The position numbers were made by a program, and so were the translations under genes. 64,000 nucleotides of DNA from Dreissena polymorpha (Eukaryota; Mollusca; Bivalvia; Myida; Dreissenidae): contig NC_068363.1 in assembly GCF_020536995.1 (NCBI RefSeq), positions 1,860,861-1,924,860 of the forward strand, read 5' to 3'. The notes under the pieces were generated by a model. The model searched no databases. It was not told where the DNA came from and worked only from the letters and a program-made list of their open reading frames with translations. Positions within the stretch are counted from its first letter, which is position 1. Each line of letters begins with the position of its first letter. Of this stretch, positions 8,913 through 18,022 are shown in pieces.

Positions 8913-9326
8913 TTACTTGTTCATCATTGGCTGGAATATACGAATGTAGTACGCCTCTTTTGCTTTACGCACATGCTTGTCTCGCTCTGTTTCCAAAACG
9001 AATACAGTGTAACGTTCTTTTACGTCGCACAAGTGTTTCCCACATTCTATCAAATGATCAGTAGCTCGACAATAATGCTGCTCCATGCGAATGTGAGAAT
9101 TGTGTGTGTGAATGCGTTTTCTCAGATTAACGGTTTCGCCAATATACTTACCGCCGCAAGTGTTGCACTTCAGAACATATATAACATCTTTTGATTTACA
9201 AGTCAAGTTCTCTCCATCTTCCACCTTATACACAAAACCACAATTAAACTGAAAACGATTTCCACTCTTTATTTGAGAACATAGAGTGCAGCGCTCACCG
9301 TTACATGGTTTAACTTTGTAGTCCAT
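8913..9326 (-). CDS. GIY-YIG nuclease-domain protein of the virus-like fossil
   Basis: Minus-strand frame of 137 codons. An N-terminal cysteine cluster (CNGERCTLC) precedes the catalytic region: VIYVLKC gives the first strand of the GIY-YIG fold, GGKYIGET the second, then LRKRIHTH with the catalytic arginine, and KEAYYIRIFQP with the conserved glutamate. The same arrangement of a zinc-like cluster and GIY-YIG is known from Penelope-like retroelements and from some viral and Polinton-type proteins. No reverse transcriptase lies nearby, so a Penelope origin is not supported. The enzyme would cut DNA, perhaps in replication or integration. All key residues I can check are present. It appears whole. 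Confidence 0.75.
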   Translation of the reverse strand: MDYKVKPCNGERCTLCSQIKSGNRFQFNCGFVYKVEDGENLTCKSKDVIYVLKCNTCGGKYIGETVNLRKRIHTHNSHIRMEQHYCRATDHLIECGKHLCDVKERYTVFVLETERDKHVRKAKEAYYIRIFQPMMNK

Positions 9327-9372
9327 AAAAATTTTGATATTCCGCGATTTTGACTGAAAATGTTTATACCCG

Positions 9373-9699
9373 TTATATTACACAAACGTGAAGATCAGCT
9401 GGTGCAGTGAAATTGATTCCTTGTTCCTGCATAGCACAAGTAATGTCAAAACACGAACAGTTTTGCAAATTTAGCTGACTGATATGTAGAGTTTTACTAA
9501 CTGTTGTGAAACAAAACTCGATTGTCAAGTCGAATATGAACACGTTTTCGTCTCCTATATCGTCTAGTATGGTTTCAAAAATGCTTTCGAGCAGTTCTTG
9601 TTTATTGATCAAAACGCTGATGCATCTATGAACTTGGATAAAAAAGATCTTGAGTGTTACCAATGCTCTCGCTTTCAACATGTCGTCATGCGAAGTCAT
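9373..9699 (-). CDS. Unassigned protein of the virus-like fossil
   Basis: Open minus-strand frame of 108 codons starting at an ATG (9697-9699), with a TATA box on the same strand at 9734-9743. The sequence is rich in isoleucine, leucine and phenylalanine with a cysteine-containing C-terminal part (CSCFDITC). I recognise no family. Confidence 0.45.
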   Translation of the reverse strand: MTSHDDMLKARALVTLKIFFIQVHRCISVLINKQELLESIFETILDDIGDENVFIFDLTIEFCFTTVSKTLHISQLNLQNCSCFDITCAMQEQGINFTAPADLHVCVI

Positions 9700-9733
9700 A
9701 GTGAATTATGACAAATGCGGATACAAACAGTTT

Positions 9734-9743
9734 GATATATATT
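9734..9743 (-). promoter_or_regulatory. TATA box of the gene starting at 9699
   Basis: GATATATATT lies 35-44 bp before the minus-strand ATG at 9699. Confidence 0.45.
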
Positions 9744-10715
9744 TTAACTCTTTACAACAGTATCGTTATGACGAGCTATAATATGCAGTACAACTATGAA
9801 GCAAATAGCAGCTATCACAAGTACAATAAATCCACCAACACTAACAGCTTTTATAAGTCCCGGTTCGTTATTCGATGCACTTTTACCAAACAATACCTCG
9901 CAAATTGTGAGTCTTTTTTCGCATTTGTCGATAAAATGGTCTTTGATCGCATGTCGACAAACGTGCATCCATGATCACGGTTTGCTCTTTTGTTGTACAC
10001 AATGAAGTGATCGCTTGTAAAAGAAGTGTCATCTATATTTTTTATTTGAAACTTTGCCTCACTCATATTATGTGCCGTGTTCTGAGTAATGCTAACCAAA
10101 TATGAAACAACCGTATTATCCAAATCGTAAACACTCGCAATACTTGAGTGCGAACAATTCGCATCAATCCGAAAACATTTGCCATTTTTCGCTTTCACAG
10201 CACCAATATCGCAGTATGTAAAATTAGCCAATTGTATTTGTGGTACGCGAATGAAATGACCCTCTGTCGCTATAAGCACAGCATTCGTGCTCTCGGTGCA
10301 ATTCTCAATTTGATATATATTTCGGAATAACGACATAAATGTCCTATCAACAGTTGTGCCATCTTTGGTGCTGAAGACAGTAAGTTGATATGTTGAAGCC
10401 CTTTTCGCGAGAATAACTTCGTTACTCACTTGTTTCACTATTTGACTTAGCATCGCACGTAAAGCATGATGACGTTCGTTGATAATCAAGAGTGTGTATT
10501 CGCGAAACGGAGAATAATGCGTCTTAGAGGAAATCTTGAATAATGATTGAATCCAAGTTGATGAAATAGCAACGATTGTTTTGTACTTTGCCGATTGTAG
10601 TAGAACGATTACATGTTAGGCAGTAACAATTTTGCAACCCATACGTAGATACTTCTGCAACGGTCTGCTTGTTGTGCTTAATTCCCATTTTATGCTTGTT
10701 GATAGTATCTTGCAT
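9744..10715 (-). pseudogene. Envelope-like membrane glycoprotein B of the virus-like fossil
   Basis: This minus-strand region holds pieces of a protein related to glycoprotein A. The first piece has STYGLQNCYCLTC, the same motif as SYGLQNCYCNIC at the N-terminus of A. The middle piece of about 210 residues carries spaced cysteines and N-x-S/T sites. The last piece encodes a hydrophobic stretch (VGGFIVLVIAAICFIVV) that looks like a membrane anchor with a short tail. Beyond the motif, similarity to A is weak, so the two copies parted long ago or evolve quickly. It is broken, with about two breaks. Having two such genes in one element suggests partner or successive surface proteins. Confidence 0.58.
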
Positions 10716-10719
10716 ATTT

Positions 10720-10986
10720 TGAAATTGTTGGTTAACGATGTTATTGTTTTAACTGGCAGACTTACGTTGAGTTTTGGCTTGCTAATAGCATGTTGAATTT
10801 TGTGAAATGTTTGGTTAACAACAGTGTTTGTTTTAACTGGCAGACTTATCTTGTTTTTTTGGCTTGTTGGTAGAAGTTTGAATATCGTGAAATTTTTGGC
10901 TAACAAGAGTATCGGCATTTGGAATATCGTTAACTTTTTGGCTTACGATAGGTTTAACGATAGGTTCGTTTGTTACTGGCAGAACT
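10720..10986 (-). repeat. Imperfect coding repeats beside the acidic protein
   Basis: Roughly 80-bp imperfect units recur here. Each carries DNA for LPVKT/LPVTN followed by a Q-K/T-x-H/N-x-I-type segment. They probably form the tail of a neighbouring minus-strand gene. The frame is broken. Confidence 0.45.
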
Positions 10987-11601
10987 TTAGTTTTTTTGAA
11001 AAAAGTCAGAAAAATCGATAATTGGAACATTTTCAGCGCTTTCCTTTTCATCCGAATTATCGTCAGAGTAATCCTCATCAAAGTTATCCTCGTCAGAGTG
11101 ATCCTCGTCAGATTGATCATCGTCAAAGTCGAACTTATCATCGATTTTTAAGCGGATCTCACTCATTTTTTGCTCTATTTGTGTAATTGTGTCTCGCAAT
11201 TCTTTGGACTTAGAAGGGATTATTTCCAAACCTAGATCATATTCTTTGATATACTTGCCGACTGCCAAATAATTCAATTTTCTCTTCAATAACGCATCTT
11301 TGATTCGTGTTAACGCATGATCCAGTCTCTCGGGACAAGCACCTTCTAAATTCACATCGCACCATGTTCCGAACGTTGTACACAGTTTAGTATTAAATCT
11401 GATGAAGGCATGACCGTGTACCCAATTTGCATAAATTTCACTTCCATCATAGGTCAATAAAACATTGTACGGCAACAAAGGTATCCGAGCGTGTGTGGAA
11501 ATCTCAGTATACACAGATTCCACAAACTCACTGATAGAGTACGTTTTCGTCTCAATTTGCAATCTAACTAATAGACTGGGTAAGTCGTAAGTGATAAACA
11601 T
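10987..11601 (-). CDS. Protein with an acidic tail, virus-like fossil
   Basis: Minus-strand frame of 204 codons starting at the ATG 11599-11601. The first 150 residues look like a folded domain (aromatic residues and a YNVLLTYDGSEIYANWVHG stretch). The last third is a repeated acidic run of the DEDHSDEDNFDEDYSDD type. Such tails are common in viral DNA-binding-mimic or virion proteins, but that is only a general observation. The first domain is unrecognised. Confidence 0.5.
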   Translation of the reverse strand: MFITYDLPSLLVRLQIETKTYSISEFVESVYTEISTHARIPLLPYNVLLTYDGSEIYANWVHGHAFIRFNTKLCTTFGTWCDVNLEGACPERLDHALTRIKDALLKRKLNYLAVGKYIKEYDLGLEIIPSKSKELRDTITQIEQKMSEIRLKIDDKFDFDDDQSDEDHSDEDNFDEDYSDDNSDEKESAENVPIIDFSDFFQKN

Positions 11602-11809
11602 TGATCCCGCTACAAAACCATCAACTTCACTGTATACCGGTTTCGAAAACGCTTCTCTCTTGTTCGGACATCTAGATAAACCTATGGATTTGCATTGTTG
11701 CCCATGTGCTTCTAAACTAAACTCTGGGTTTTTCGTCCATTTGTTGAAAAATTGTTAATTTGTTTGCAGCAAAACAAAATTAAGCAAAATCAAGATTCAA
11801 CATGCACTT
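11602..11809. other. Divergent gap between two genes of the fossil
   Basis: Only about 200 bp separate the minus-strand start at 11601 from the plus-strand gene at about 11810. A TATAC-like sequence at 11632-11637 could serve the minus-strand gene. I see no frame of its own here. Confidence 0.35.
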
Positions 11810-12118
11810 GTGGACTCTTGTACTTTAAGAAAAACCTTTTCAGTTTGGTCGTTTCTGATCAAAGATGTGACAAAAGAAACTTTGAACGTTCTTGCTACGA
11901 AAGCGAACCTGTGTAGAGTCGATTTACTGTATAGTTTTATTCACGCCGAAAACAGGATATGTGGTGCAATTGATTTTCATGGTGTTGAAAAGTCAAAAGA
12001 TATTGCCAAAAATATTCTTGAAACAGAGCACGTTTTTGAAATGTTTAGCGCAAATGCGATGACAACATATTCTAATAAAATGTCCATGACGAATATTGTA
12101 TCACATCGTGATTGTTAA
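11810..12118 (+). CDS. Unassigned protein of the virus-like fossil
   Basis: Plus-strand frame of 102 codons (the coding part may begin a few codons upstream, at the ATG at about 11801). It has a beta-alpha-beta-like pattern: SVWSFLIKDVT, then a helix, then LLYSFIHAENRICGAIDFHG. This faintly recalls the N-terminal part of HUH replication proteins of small DNA viruses, but I do not see the catalytic H-x-H or tyrosine, so no function is assigned. The stop codon runs directly into a poly(A) signal (TAAATAAA). Confidence 0.42.
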   Translation: MDSCTLRKTFSVWSFLIKDVTKETLNVLATKANLCRVDLLYSFIHAENRICGAIDFHGVEKSKDIAKNILETEHVFEMFSANAMTTYSNKMSMTNIVSHRDC

Positions 12119-12123
12119 ATAAA
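12118..12123 (+). terminator. Poly(A) signal overlapping a stop codon
   Basis: AATAAA shares its first base with the TAA that ends the gene at 11810-12118. The same stop/poly(A) overlap is seen at 4678-4685. Confidence 0.5.
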
Positions 12124-12291
12124 ATGTACTGTATCATAGCTTGTGTTTTCGTGTTTTGTTCAGACACTACTCAAATAACAAACAACACGCAAAATTGTTT
12201 CAAGGTTTTTTATTAACACATACAATCGAACACAACAGAACAAACATGCAATAAATTTGGGTCGTTGATTAGCATGTGTTGATTTTCATAT

Positions 12292-13288
12292 CTATCCTTG
12301 TGCTACGTACTGATGGTATATATGTTTTGGGTTGTTGATTAGCATGTGTTGACATACATATTCCTCCACGTATCGATCGTATGCCTCATCGAATGCCTTA
12401 TAGTCAGAAAAATTAATATGGTCGGCCTCTTCATCCCGTTTTTCGTCAATCAAATGTTCATATGACGACTGAACATAGGGTTGACGTTCAATTTGATTTT
12501 GTTCTTCATCATTGACGACACTGATTTCGTCCGCAAAACAATTTTTGATCATTGGAATCTTTTTGAGTTATGTAATTATCATCGTCGGTTTTGTCCTGGC
12601 AATATATTTGTTTTTGATCTCGTTTTGCATTGCGTATTTTTGTTCTTCGTTTTGAAAGTTGCCTTTGCAAACGCCTTTGTTCAGCCTTTTTACGCTGCTT
12701 TTCAGTTTGTTTTCGATAAGAATTGGGACGGGTACGAGTACAAGTCTTTTCAATTTTCGCCGTAAGCAGTTCATCGAAATCACTATAATCATCGTATTCG
12801 TCATCATTTTGGTTATCTTTGGTTTGAAGGATATCAACCGATTTTATTGAACATGTTTGGTTATTGCTTTCTGTTTTCGCAATTCCATTGTTCGCTCTTT
12901 GATATAGCTGAGCAAACTCGTTTTGTAAGTACCTACCGAATAATTCATTGTCAAAAGGACAAGCACGGCTAAACCGTCGCTGACTAAGTTTCACTTCTTC
13001 TTCTGTGTTCATGACCCAATCGAACACAAAAGGGCAAACGTGGCACAGCTGTCGATGCCTAAGTCTCACATCTTCTTTATCCATGTGCCAAATGGAAATG
13101 TGCACATGGCAAAACACGCATCGAACGCACTCAATAGTTTCGGAGATTACACAAGTGTCGTAGATGAACCCTTGGCTAGCCAGGTCTTCCTTTGACACGC
13201 CGTAACGACCATAGCCGCTTATATGCGGATTTATGCTCCGTTTTGATGGCCTATTTTCAAAACATTGAAGTCTCTGATACAACGACAT
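12292..13288 (-). pseudogene. BIR-domain (IAP-like) protein of the virus-like fossil
   Basis: The main minus-strand frame (12509-13288, 259 codons) begins at the ATG 13286-13288 and encodes one BIR domain in residues 1-90: R-x-x-x-F near the start, then GFIYD, C-V-F-C, a tryptophan, and H-x6-C (HRQLCHVC), which is the zinc-binding C-x2-C ... H-x6-C order. A middle part is followed by a long lysine/arginine-rich helical region (RKQTEKQRKKAEQRRLQRQL). A separate acidic frame at 12292-12552 may be the tail of the same gene. BIR proteins bind caspases or cell-death adaptors. Baculoviruses and malacoherpesviruses carry them. No RING is attached here; the RING protein is elsewhere in the block. It is mildly broken. 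A TATA box lies upstream. Confidence 0.7.
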
Positions 13289-13331
13289 GTTTGCGAACGA
13301 ACGTTCTTAGATTCAGTTACGCATTCATCTG

Positions 13332-13340
13332 CTTTTTATA
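13332..13340 (-). promoter_or_regulatory. TATA box of the BIR gene
   Basis: On the minus strand TATAAAAAG lies about 44 bp upstream of the ATG at 13288. It is the clearest of the block's promoters. Confidence 0.6.
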
Positions 13341-13376
13341 CACAGAATTGTAATGTAATTTTTTATATCCAACCAT

Positions 13377-13475
13377 GTACCGATCGAATGCCTCATTGTC
13401 AGAAAACTAAAACGCCCGGCAAAATTAGCGGGGGGGGTCTTTTTAAAAAACCCACCCCTTATTCAACCCTCTGAA
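13377..13475. other. Right edge of the virus-like fossil
   Basis: Bases 13377-13412 repeat part of 12370-12415, inside the BIR gene's tail region. A G8 tract and an AT-palindromic stretch with CCCACCCC follow. Beyond about 13480 the DNA has host-like composition. I could not find a matching sequence at the left edge. Confidence 0.4.
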
Positions 13476-13480
13476 CATTT

Positions 13481-14655
13481 TCCAGGCATATAATATAGCG
13501 CCGCATCCCATCCCTAAAATGGACACAAGAAAAAAGGGACTGTGGTAACCTATTCAAAGCTCATGCAAACGAGTATCTGTTAACGTATCGAAAACAAAAT
13601 GTACAATTGTCATGATATAGCTCTCCTCTTCTTTGTTAACGCAATGTTAAGTTTACGAGTTTGCATATGTTTCTATGTTTAGCTTGCAGCATTCTGGCTG
13701 ATGATACTGTTATATGCAGTTCCTATAGAGACGTCCGGTGTGTCAACATTTCGACGTTTTTCACTTTTGCATATCAAGGCCAGCGTCGTAATTTTGCGTT
13801 GATGTCCACTGTTACCACGGATGATATTGTTGCAACCTAAGGAAACATAATATCCCATAAATTCGAGCACATTTTGAATACTCCTATATATTGATTTAGT
13901 CTTCTAAAGTGCAACAACTACCCCTACCACTTTATCACTGAATTGTGAACGCATCATGCCAACAATGACGAATAGCACTGTATATAATATAATTATTGCA
14001 CACAAAAGTGTTAAATAACTTTTCATTCGGTTTGTACGCGGTACTTACAAAACGTGTATACAGATTATGTTCAAATATAATCTGGGCGCCTCTTGTATTT
14101 GAAGATTTAAGTTTTAAACTTTAATTTTAAATCTAGTGACCTATATATGCAGCAAAATAAAACCAAATTTAAAAGAGGAAGTCAAATGTTAATAAAATCT
14201 GCCCATTGATTTAGGAAGTATTGTGTAAATTGGCTTTAAAGCGACAGACGGACAACAAACGACAGACCAAAGGCGCCCGTCCTCAGAAAAAGAGATAAAC
14301 AAATTATATATGAGTTTAAGCCAGCGTGATGACCTAGTTACTTCTTTATATCTGAACGATATGTCTTTTTCATGAACCATCTTGAATGTGTATAGATTAT
14401 ATAAAATATACACAGCTAATATCTTTTATCTTTAACCGGCATGACAGACTCCTTCAACAAACTGTCTTAATGACCTTAATATTGATTCTAAGTTTAAAGA
14501 GTTATAAGTTGTATTTCTTAAAGTTATACATTTTGAACATGTGTATGCCCATACGAACTAAGTTTAACTAAAGTAAACGATAACGCCGGGTTATCTTTTC
14601 AAGATAAACGACAATAATTAAACACATTGTTGTATAACTATCACTGATCGACGAA
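13481..14655. other. Intergenic DNA; no gene seen
   Basis: AT-rich sequence with only short frames of no recognisable content, up to the putative first exon of the second GIMAP gene. Confidence 0.5.
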
Positions 14656-14680
14656 CAAAATGGCTGCAGAGGGAGTAGAG

Positions 14681-17362
14681 GTGTTGTATGATTTTACTTT
14701 TTGAATTTTCACAATTGTTATGTGTATTCGTAAAGATCTGATATTTGTGAATAACAATTGTGTGAAATGAAAATTTCAATTGTGATTAACTTTTGTACTT
14801 ATATAAATATATATACATGTACACACTTGGACAGTTATACATATTTTATTTCATTAACCAATACGTGTTGAATATGGAATAAAGATGCATACACAAGTAT
14901 AGTATTGAATCGTTATAATATATCTGTAAATGATAAATTCGTATTTTCATAGCAATTATGAAATGTGTGACTTATTGTTTACACTATGTTATACAATGCA
15001 ATATTTAAATTGTTACCTTTGCTAATACACTTCAACGCTGATGAATGGACACAAGTTGTCAGCCTGAACTATATTTTCACGTACTACATCTAATACAGAT
15101 GGTTTAAACATTTATGAAATATTCGGTTGTGGATGTGTGATATTCAATAATATGAACAGTTCAAATGATTATCTTAGCTACTCCTGGCAATGTTTCGATA
15201 AAGCAACACTTTTACTTTTGCTTTCATTATACTCTAACAAATACAATACTAATATACGCTTATCAACATTAGATTTGGTGGACCAATATGTACAAAAAGC
15301 GTTATTTGCTTCCACTAATATACGGGAATTTAATGGAAACGTTCAAACCTCTGTGTTATACAACTACCTTTATGTCCAACAGATAATAATTAAAAAACGA
15401 TAACATTTAGAAAAAACACTCGAACACTGAATCTTGCATAAAAGCGGCGTTTAATGTCCACCCCCTGTACGTCGATAATCCAAACTCAAGTGGATAATTA
15501 AAACTGAAGAAAAAAATGTTGGCCGAAACTGAAACTGAAAGGTAGATGACTATTTTATCATTTCTGCTAATTTAGTAACTACAATGACGTAATTTTTCTA
15601 CATGTGAAAGTGAATGTCTGACACACACAGGCGTTTTGAATTTTGCAATGATTTAATGGTTTTCTAGTAAAAAACGATAAATTTGTCTTCGAAAAATGCT
15701 AATTTACATGAAATGCGACCTATGTATTGAATTATTTACACGTTAATTGACAAAAGAGCGAACGAAACTGTAACAGAGATATGCCAAATTATATCAGGAA
15801 TGTCCTTTAAAATTTTCCTTTTAACACCTAGTGTGTTTCTGTGTTAAAAGCATGTGTTTGCAGGACGGGTATTAAACTTTATGGATAAATCCAAACTGAC
15901 ATAAAGACATCTGGCAGTTTGGTCATTATTCATCGACTTCTTGATGTTATTTTAATTATCCATATACTAGTTAGGTCATTATCCAATTTGTATATTGTTG
16001 TCCCAAACAAATACGAATATATTGCGTTTTCGAGCATTTACGCCAATACTTTTTGTTTACATACATACATGAAAGGTAAATACATTTAAGTCCAAGCATT
16101 AAACCATTAAAAACCTTCGATTACAATTGTTTTTGGCCTTAACCTTTCGACAATTTCATTTACTTTTTCAAGATTTTCAAACATATTCATTTTATTTTGA
16201 CGTAATTGTTTTTAATTGTAATGGGTTTATTAGCGTATTGTATCCGGCAAATAACATTTTATAAAAAAGAAACGTTTATCATGTCACAACTAAACATAAA
16301 TAAAGTGTTCTTAGAAATAAATGACTGAAGTCTTTATTTCTGTCGCCATTTGTTTCTTCAGTTTGAATTATCCTACTCAGTTTGGATTATCGACGTACAG
16401 GGGGTGATGTCGGCTCTGAAATTTAGGATCGGACGGACTAGTCATTATATCATGATAGGCCTTATAGATGTCTAGTTCATTAAAAAAGAATGTTTCACAA
16501 TACAATAGTAAATGGTACAATCGAGTACTCTTGGAAAAACAATCGAACGGCTAAGAAATGAATGAATGTCTAATGAATGATTGCAGATAAATCAAACGCC
16601 GTTGGTCAGATGTATTGCGTTAGTTAATATCTAGTACATATAAGCAAGTTTTTAACACTATACATGACTATTGACATAATTTGAAAGATAGCACGGTGCG
16701 ATAATAATTTGATATACATTTTCCATGAGCAGTCTGTCTAATCTTGAATTTGATACGTCTTTATCTTCATTCGTAAATACGAACACTTGTAAAATAGTAT
16801 CAACTACAAGCTATATACCATGCTTATTCCATACATGTACTTTATATTACTAAAATATAAGTGGCATTTAATAAAATATCAACATTACAAACAGAGCACA
16901 TATATTTATATATATACACGCCATGAAAATGCAACTAAATTTACAATTTTTCAAATCATCAATTATTACCCATCGAAATGTAGAAACAGTTACGGTTTAT
17001 GCATGTATGCTACAAGTGTTTTAGAGATATGGAACGCGTGGAAGATTGGGCCGGTAAATTGCAAGTAATTGTATATTTAATTAGCTAGAAACTGATACGC
17101 TTGCATGGTTGAGTTATCATCACGATATCATAGTTATTAAATACCTTAAACATATATAATATGCTACATGTACAAATGCACTTTGAAAATCAGCCCACCA
17201 AAAACCTTTTGAAAGACTCAGGTGACCGCCTTTTTATAACTGAAACACTGTAAAAAAACACACAATTATTTACAGCTAAAAATTACCACAAACAAGCAAA
17301 CACACATTTTTCTATTCAAGCTTTGTAATGAACGTGTAGTTAAAAACAAATCTTTGTTTTAG
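14681..17362 (+). other. Intron of the second GIMAP gene
   Basis: AT-rich DNA between putative exons 1 and 2. Apart from the inverted-repeat element at 15459-16406 I see nothing coding; an 88-codon frame at 15137-15403 has no recognisable content. Confidence 0.45.
15459..16406. mobile_element. Terminal-inverted-repeat element (MITE-like), 948 bp, 5-bp target duplication
   Basis: The ends are inverted copies of about 60 bp beginning CACCCCCTGTACGTCGATAA and continuing into an AACTGAAGAAA motif. The same ATGTC flanks both ends (15454-15458 and 16407-16411), as a 5-bp target-site duplication. The inside is AT-rich with no transposase frame, so it is non-autonomous. The superfamily is not clear from the ends. 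The near-exact ends suggest it is fairly young. Confidence 0.82.
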
Positions 17363-18022
17363 ACGGGCGATGAATGGACTGTACGTCAAACAAACGGTAA
17401 GAACAATTTTATCTTGCCATAATATTACGCACTCGCTTATAATTTGTAAACGCACAGACACTAGTTTAACATCTAACGTGTTGTTTATGTGAAGCGAATA
17501 CGTTGTCTTAAAGCCGAATATTAACTATTTAAGATAAAAATAAAAATAAATAATATTTTGTTTTCAGGTCCGTTTTGATTTCAGTTGTTTTATCTTCACA
17601 GTACTCAGCTGACTATAACTCAATCCCAAATACTGTGCAGTTGAGCTATGCATGAACATTCATCGCATAAGACAAAAAATATGATAAATGATAACACGCG
17701 CTAAATTCCCATCGAATAAAGGAATATTTGCCCCACATATTAACAAGAGATATCGATTGTGCCATAAAGGTTCTAATTTTGAAAATAATCACTTTAGTTA
17801 TTCATTACAAACTAGCTTACCGAAAGATGTTATGTAGACATAGGTCGGTTGTAGAATGAGTCACGTTCTTCTCGGAATGTTAAAATCTTTAATAAATATG
17901 CGTAATAAACTGTACACTTGCTTGATTATATTGTTGACTCGGACTTTTTCTGTAACTCAGACATCACCATACTCTTGGTGGGACAGACCGGACATGGAAA
18001 AAGCGCCACTGGAAATAGCATT

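Larger units (their letters stand above)
3090..13480. mobile_element. Fossil of a DNA-virus-like element (family unassigned)
   Basis: About 10.4 kb of tightly packed, intronless small frames, mostly plus-strand at 3.1-6.7 kb and minus-strand at 6.9-11.6 kb, then one plus and one minus gene. Codon-rich frames, TATA boxes close to ATGs and poly(A) signals at stop codons set it apart from the host DNA either side. Parts recognised: two related glycoprotein-like genes, Bcl-2-like, RING, GIY-YIG and BIR proteins. Such accessory sets occur in invertebrate DNA viruses (baculoviruses, malacoherpesviruses) and Polinton/adintovirus-like elements. No PolB, integrase, ATPase, protease or capsid was recognised, and no terminal inverted repeats were found by eye, so it may be only part of a larger element. 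It is broken, with at least half a dozen breaks by eye plus an internal duplication. Many frames are still open, so it is probably not very old. Both ends are approximate. Confidence 0.62.
14660..18022 (+). pseudogene. Second GIMAP gene: 5' exons only, cut after the P-loop
   Basis: Three plus-strand exons can be placed. Exon 1 starts at the ATG 14660-14662 (MAAEG...) and ends at 14674 or 14680. Exon 2 is 17363-17396, between TTTTAG and GTAAGA, and encodes TGDEWTVRQTN. Exon 3 begins at 17961 after a pyrimidine tract and AG. It completes a split GAC codon and encodes DITILLVGQTGHGKSATGNSI, the GIMAP G1 P-loop. The phases of exons 1-2 and 2-3 agree, which supports the model. After GNSI (18022) the similarity ends and the frame soon closes; about 60 residues that normally lead to G2 and G3 are absent, and no G3 exon follows in the window. 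It is probably a tandem duplicate of the GIMAP gene at 478-1632, interrupted by rearrangement. Exon 1 is the least certain part. Confidence 0.6.

Noticed and set aside
8913-9326. Penelope-like retroelement
   Set aside because: The GIY-YIG domain fits, but there is no reverse transcriptase or Penelope LTR structure near it.
3090-13480. Polinton or adintovirus identity for the block
   Set aside because: PolB, integrase, ATPase, protease and capsid genes and terminal inverted repeats were not seen, so the family is left open.
15137-15403. 88-codon frame
   Set aside because: No motif, AT-rich composition, inside a putative intron; probably chance.
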